A stretch of DNA of 20,857 bases from a virus, in the IMG/VR virus record IMGVR_UViG_3300037189_012314, positions 1 through 20,857 of that record; one strand, 5' to 3'. The notes below the pieces were generated by a model. That model saw only the letters and a list, made by a program, of their open reading frames with translations. It ran no database searches and was not told the origin of the DNA. Of this stretch, positions 18,496 through 20,857 are shown piece after piece (the stretch's first letter is position 1; the number at the start of each line of letters is the position of its first letter). The position numbers and the translations under genes were made by a program.

Positions 18496-18772
18496 TGTTG
18501 GGAAGTTTTACTGGCATTTAATGACGTACCCAGTAAAACCACCCGTAGTAATAGAACGAGCAGAAACCCAAGAGATTGATGGTCAGTATCGTTTTGGCAA
18601 AGGTTGGTGCTTACGACTTCCTTTAACACGCAGATCTGTAGTTGTTGGTAAATGGATAAAGTCTTACACAGAAGGTGAAGCCCTAACTATTGCCATAAAT
18701 GGTAGAGGTATGAAGCAAGACGAAGTTGATTGGGATAAAATCAGATATGGGGCAGAAGATGAAGATCTTTAA
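18479..18772 (+). CDS. Hypothetical protein (97 aa)
   Basis: Several in-frame ATGs occur (18437, 18470, 18479). ATG 18479, with GAGG three bases upstream, gives a short 17-base overlap and is preferred; an earlier start is possible. The product begins MAQTHDVGKFYWHLMTYPVK and includes RFGKGWCLRLPLTRRSVVVG and GEALTIAINGRGM, probably a beta-rich domain, ending acidic. No family recognised. Confidence 0.65.
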   Translation: MAQTHDVGKFYWHLMTYPVKPPVVIERAETQEIDGQYRFGKGWCLRLPLTRRSVVVGKWIKSYTEGEALTIAINGRGMKQDEVDWDKIRYGAEDEDL

Positions 18773-18998
18773 TCGTAAAAGCAAAACTACAAAAGAATTA
18801 ACAAAGGTTCAACGCAGAGTAAATTCCTTGCCTACTCAAGAGCTACTTACCTGGACAGATCAAATTATGTACTCGGTTGGTCGTAACTTGTCTGCTTGGC
18901 AAAAAACTCAGTACAAAGACAATTTAGCAGAGGCAAAACTTGGAGCAGAATCTTTAAGCGCTATTTTAGATACCTTAAGTGAAAGACACGGCCTGTGA
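18759..18998 (+). CDS. Small helical protein before TerL (79 aa)
   Basis: The frame extends to 18726, but ATG 18759 (GGGGCAGAAG upstream, 14-base overlap) begins the natural sequence MKIFNRKSKTTKELTKVQRR. The body is helical (PTQELLTWTDQIMYSVGRNL, then DNLAEAKLGAESLSAILDTL). The size, charge and position immediately before the large terminase subunit would suit a terminase small subunit or a cofactor, but no helix-turn-helix is clear. GTGA overlap with TerL. Confidence 0.7.
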   Translation: MKIFNRKSKTTKELTKVQRRVNSLPTQELLTWTDQIMYSVGRNLSAWQKTQYKDNLAEAKLGAESLSAILDTLSERHGL

Positions 18999-20572
18999 GC
19001 GAATCCCAGTTTGATGAGTTAGAACCGGAAGATTTTGACGAAGATGGCAATGTCCTGCCAGAAGAGGTTGAAGACGACGGTTTAGATGAGCTCTCTAAGG
19101 AGTTTGTTAAAGCTCTTGTAAATAAAATCATGGACTTTCAAAAAGTTCTTGTCGGCCATGAGCTGCACCCATATCAGACACCTCTAGCTAGAAGGTTGAT
19201 AGAGTCAGTCATTATCAATGACGGTGAAGAAATCACAGCTCTTGCCTCTCGTCAGAGTGGTAAGTCAGAGACCATTGCTAATACAGTGGCCACACTCATG
19301 GTTATCCTTCCACGCCTTGCAAAGATGTATCCAGAGCTACTTGGTAAGTTTGGTGATGGAATTATGGTGGGTATGTTCGCACCGGTTCAATCACAGGTAG
19401 AAACCCTATACGGCCGTACAGTATCCCGCCTTACTAGCGAATCAGCCCTAGATGTTCTTGGTGATCCTGAAATTGACGATATGGTAGCTAAAACACCTGG
19501 CGTAGTAAGGAACATCCGACTTAAGAACTCAGGCAGTAGCCTTATGATAATGACAGCAAACCCTAGAGCTAAAATTGAATCTAAGTCCTTCCACCTAATT
19601 ATTATTGATGAGTGTCAAGAAGCTGATGACTTTGTAGTGGCCAAATCAATTGCCCCTATGGGTGCTTACTACAACGCTACTATGGTTAAGACCGGTACAC
19701 CTACTACACACAAAAACAACTTCTATAAAGCTATTCAGTTTAACAAACGTAGGCAAACAGGTCGCAATGCCCGTCAGAACCATTTTCAATGGGACTGGAA
19801 AGATGTTGCAAAAGTAAACGCTAACTACGAAAAGTTTATTAAGAAAGAAATGCTGCGTATTGGAGAAGACTCAGACGAGTTCCAACTCTCCTATAACTGT
19901 AAGTGGTTGCTAGAACGTGGTATGTTCGTAACATCCAGTATCATGGAAGACTTAGGCGATACCTCGCAGGAACTTGTAAAGTCTTGGCACCGTTCACCAG
20001 TCGTAGTGGGAATTGACCCAGCACGCAAGATGGACTCAACTGTAGTAACTGTTGTGTGGGTAGATTGGGATCGCCCTGATGAATATGGATACTATGATCA
20101 TAGAGTATTAAATTGGTTAGAACTGCAGGGAGATGACTGGGAAGAACAATATTTCCAGATACAACAATTTCTTGGAGCATACGATGTGCTTGCTATAGGA
20201 ATTGACGCCAATGGTGTTGGTGATGCAGTGGCCGGAAGATTAAAAGTTCTTATGCCTCGTGCTGAAGTAATTCCGGTTACATCAAGCCCTACAGAACAAT
20301 CTAAGAGATGGAAGCATCTCCAAGCGTTAATTCAACGCCAGATGGTCTCATGGCCTGCCCATGCTAAGACTCGTCGCCTACGTATTTGGAAAAAGTTCTA
20401 CCAGCAAATGACGGATGCCGAAGTTCAGTACAAAGGCCCTAACTTTTTGGTAGCTGCTCCAGATGAAGCCCACGCCCACGATGACTTTGTGGACTCTTTG
20501 GCTTTAGCATGTTCCCTCACACAAGAACTAGTTATGCCAACAATTGAAGTTTCGGCAAGTCCTTTCTTCTAA
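18995..20572 (+). CDS. terL: Terminase large subunit (525 aa)
   Basis: This motor packages phage DNA into the prohead and cuts it. GTG 18995 overlaps the preceding stop (GTGA). After an acidic N-terminus, the ATPase has Walker A S85-RQSGKSE (K90), Walker B L201-IIIDE206, and coupling motif TGTPTT (about 233-238). The nuclease shows the RNase H-like acidic residues: D341 in VVGIDPARKMDS, D404 in IGIDANGVGD, and D496/D497 with D500 in HDDFVDS. Both domains are complete and the length is normal. The small subunit is not identified, though the preceding gene is a candidate. Of all genes here this gives the best marker for phylogenetic placement. Confidence 0.95.
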   Translation: MSESQFDELEPEDFDEDGNVLPEEVEDDGLDELSKEFVKALVNKIMDFQKVLVGHELHPYQTPLARRLIESVIINDGEEITALASRQSGKSETIANTVATLMVILPRLAKMYPELLGKFGDGIMVGMFAPVQSQVETLYGRTVSRLTSESALDVLGDPEIDDMVAKTPGVVRNIRLKNSGSSLMIMTANPRAKIESKSFHLIIIDECQEADDFVVAKSIAPMGAYYNATMVKTGTPTTHKNNFYKAIQFNKRRQTGRNARQNHFQWDWKDVAKVNANYEKFIKKEMLRIGEDSDEFQLSYNCKWLLERGMFVTSSIMEDLGDTSQELVKSWHRSPVVVGIDPARKMDSTVVTVVWVDWDRPDEYGYYDHRVLNWLELQGDDWEEQYFQIQQFLGAYDVLAIGIDANGVGDAVAGRLKVLMPRAEVIPVTSSPTEQSKRWKHLQALIQRQMVSWPAHAKTRRLRIWKKFYQQMTDAEVQYKGPNFLVAAPDEAHAHDDFVDSLALACSLTQELVMPTIEVSASPFF

Positions 20573-20582
20573 AAGATACACC

Positions 20583-20604
20583 TTTAGGCTGACTAATGCC
20601 TAAA
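20583..20604 (+). terminator. Weak hairpin after terL
   Basis: TTTAGGC-tgactaat-GCCTAAA is a perfect 7-bp stem beginning 11 bases after the terL stop. Few G-C pairs and no T-run, so it may only slow transcription or mark a processing site. Confidence 0.4.
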
Positions 20605-20618
20605 TAGAAGCGAGAATT

Positions 20619-20657
20619 ATGCCCGAGGACCTCAATCCCAATCCTATAGGAGAATAA
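20619..20657 (+). CDS. Possible 12-aa mini-ORF
   Basis: ATG 20619 to TAA 20657 encodes MPEDLNPNPIGE. The end covers the ribosome-binding site (TAGGAGA) of the next gene, so translating it could control that gene. Its own ribosome-binding site is weak (GCGAG). Real translation is uncertain. Confidence 0.3.
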   Translation: MPEDLNPNPIGE

Positions 20658-20659
20658 AA

Positions 20660-20857
20660 ATGGCAGTAGAAAATATCGCCCCAACACCTCAGTTCCCTGA
20701 GCGTCCGGGCAACTCTTACGAACGTAAGATGTCTCCTGCAACACCAGGCCTTCGTGGCCCACTTCGTTTCGAAGAAGGTATTGCAACAGACACAGATGTA
20801 CCAAATGATTTCCAACTTGGTTTGGATCAAGGTTACGACACTCCAGAAGGACGTCCT
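20660..20857 (+). CDS. Hypothetical protein, 5' part (66 codons in window)
   Basis: ATG 20660 follows TAGGAGA at 7 bases. The product begins MAVENIAPTPQFPERPGNSY and is Pro-rich, polar and probably disordered (KMSPATPGLRGPLRFEEGIA). It stays open to the window end, so the C-terminus is missing. The position after TerL is where portal-region genes usually lie, but nothing in the visible part identifies a portal. Confidence 0.75.
   Translation, partial: MAVENIAPTPQFPERPGNSYERKMSPATPGLRGPLRFEEGIATDTDVPNDFQLGLDQGYDTPEGRP

Noticed and set aside
1-20857. CRISPR array, insertion sequence, integrase or attachment site
   Set aside because: No regularly spaced repeats, no transposase or integrase motifs, and no duplicated tRNA 3' end were seen.

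Overview
The window looks like a piece of a tailed-phage genome (Caudoviricetes) whose host is probably a low-GC actinobacterium. Phage evidence: a complete terminase large subunit at 18995-20572, an HNH endonuclease beside it, a lysin-type transglycosylase, tRNA genes, and long runs of small overlapping genes (TAATG, ATGA and GTGA junctions). Actinobacterial evidence: a WhiB-like Fe-S regulator, a proteasome-beta-like N-terminal nucleophile hydrolase of a type I associate with actinophages, a protein resembling a small CxxC...CxxH family of Actinobacteria, and Shine-Dalgarno sequences of AGAAAGG type that match the 3' end of actinobacterial 16S rRNA. The DNA is clearly AT-rich for an actinophage, so a freshwater Nanopelagicales (acI-type) host is a reasonable guess, but it is inference.

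Layout. Positions 1-7340 are transcribed leftward: about 20 mostly small genes, many Cys-rich (zinc ribbons), a WhiB-like regulator, a tRNA-Arg(CCT), and several strongly structured non-coding stretches (689-861, 4153-4593, 6540-6788). I assign no metabolic function here; the block resembles the accessory/early arm of a phage. A gene-free divergent region (7341-7694) separates it from the rightward arm.

The rightward arm starts with a mini zinc ribbon plus a KTSC-like protein, a conserved phage protein that may be translated from a leaderless mRNA, and a small heat-shock protein (Hsp20). Then come three tRNAs (Asn, Met/Ile2-type CAT, Gln) separated by structured spacers, a second zinc ribbon / FmdB-like / KTSC-like set, the proteasome-like hydrolase, a Ser/Thr/Ala-rich virion-type beta-repeat protein closed by a strong terminator, and a 261-aa plus an 811-aa disordered protein. 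A TAATG-coupled chain of small basic proteins ends in an HNH nuclease. One leftward lysin gene interrupts the arm. Four small coupled genes lead into the terminase, and the last gene runs off the window end.

How it fits together: the right arm is a packaging and virion-assembly module (HNH, TerL, probable structural proteins) with host-support functions (tRNAs, Hsp20, Ntn hydrolase). The left arm carries probable regulators. The least explained parts are the structured non-coding elements, the repeated TATAATTAA promoters followed by a start-site hairpin, and the large number of tiny metal-binding-type proteins. All family assignments come from reading motifs by eye; no database search was run.
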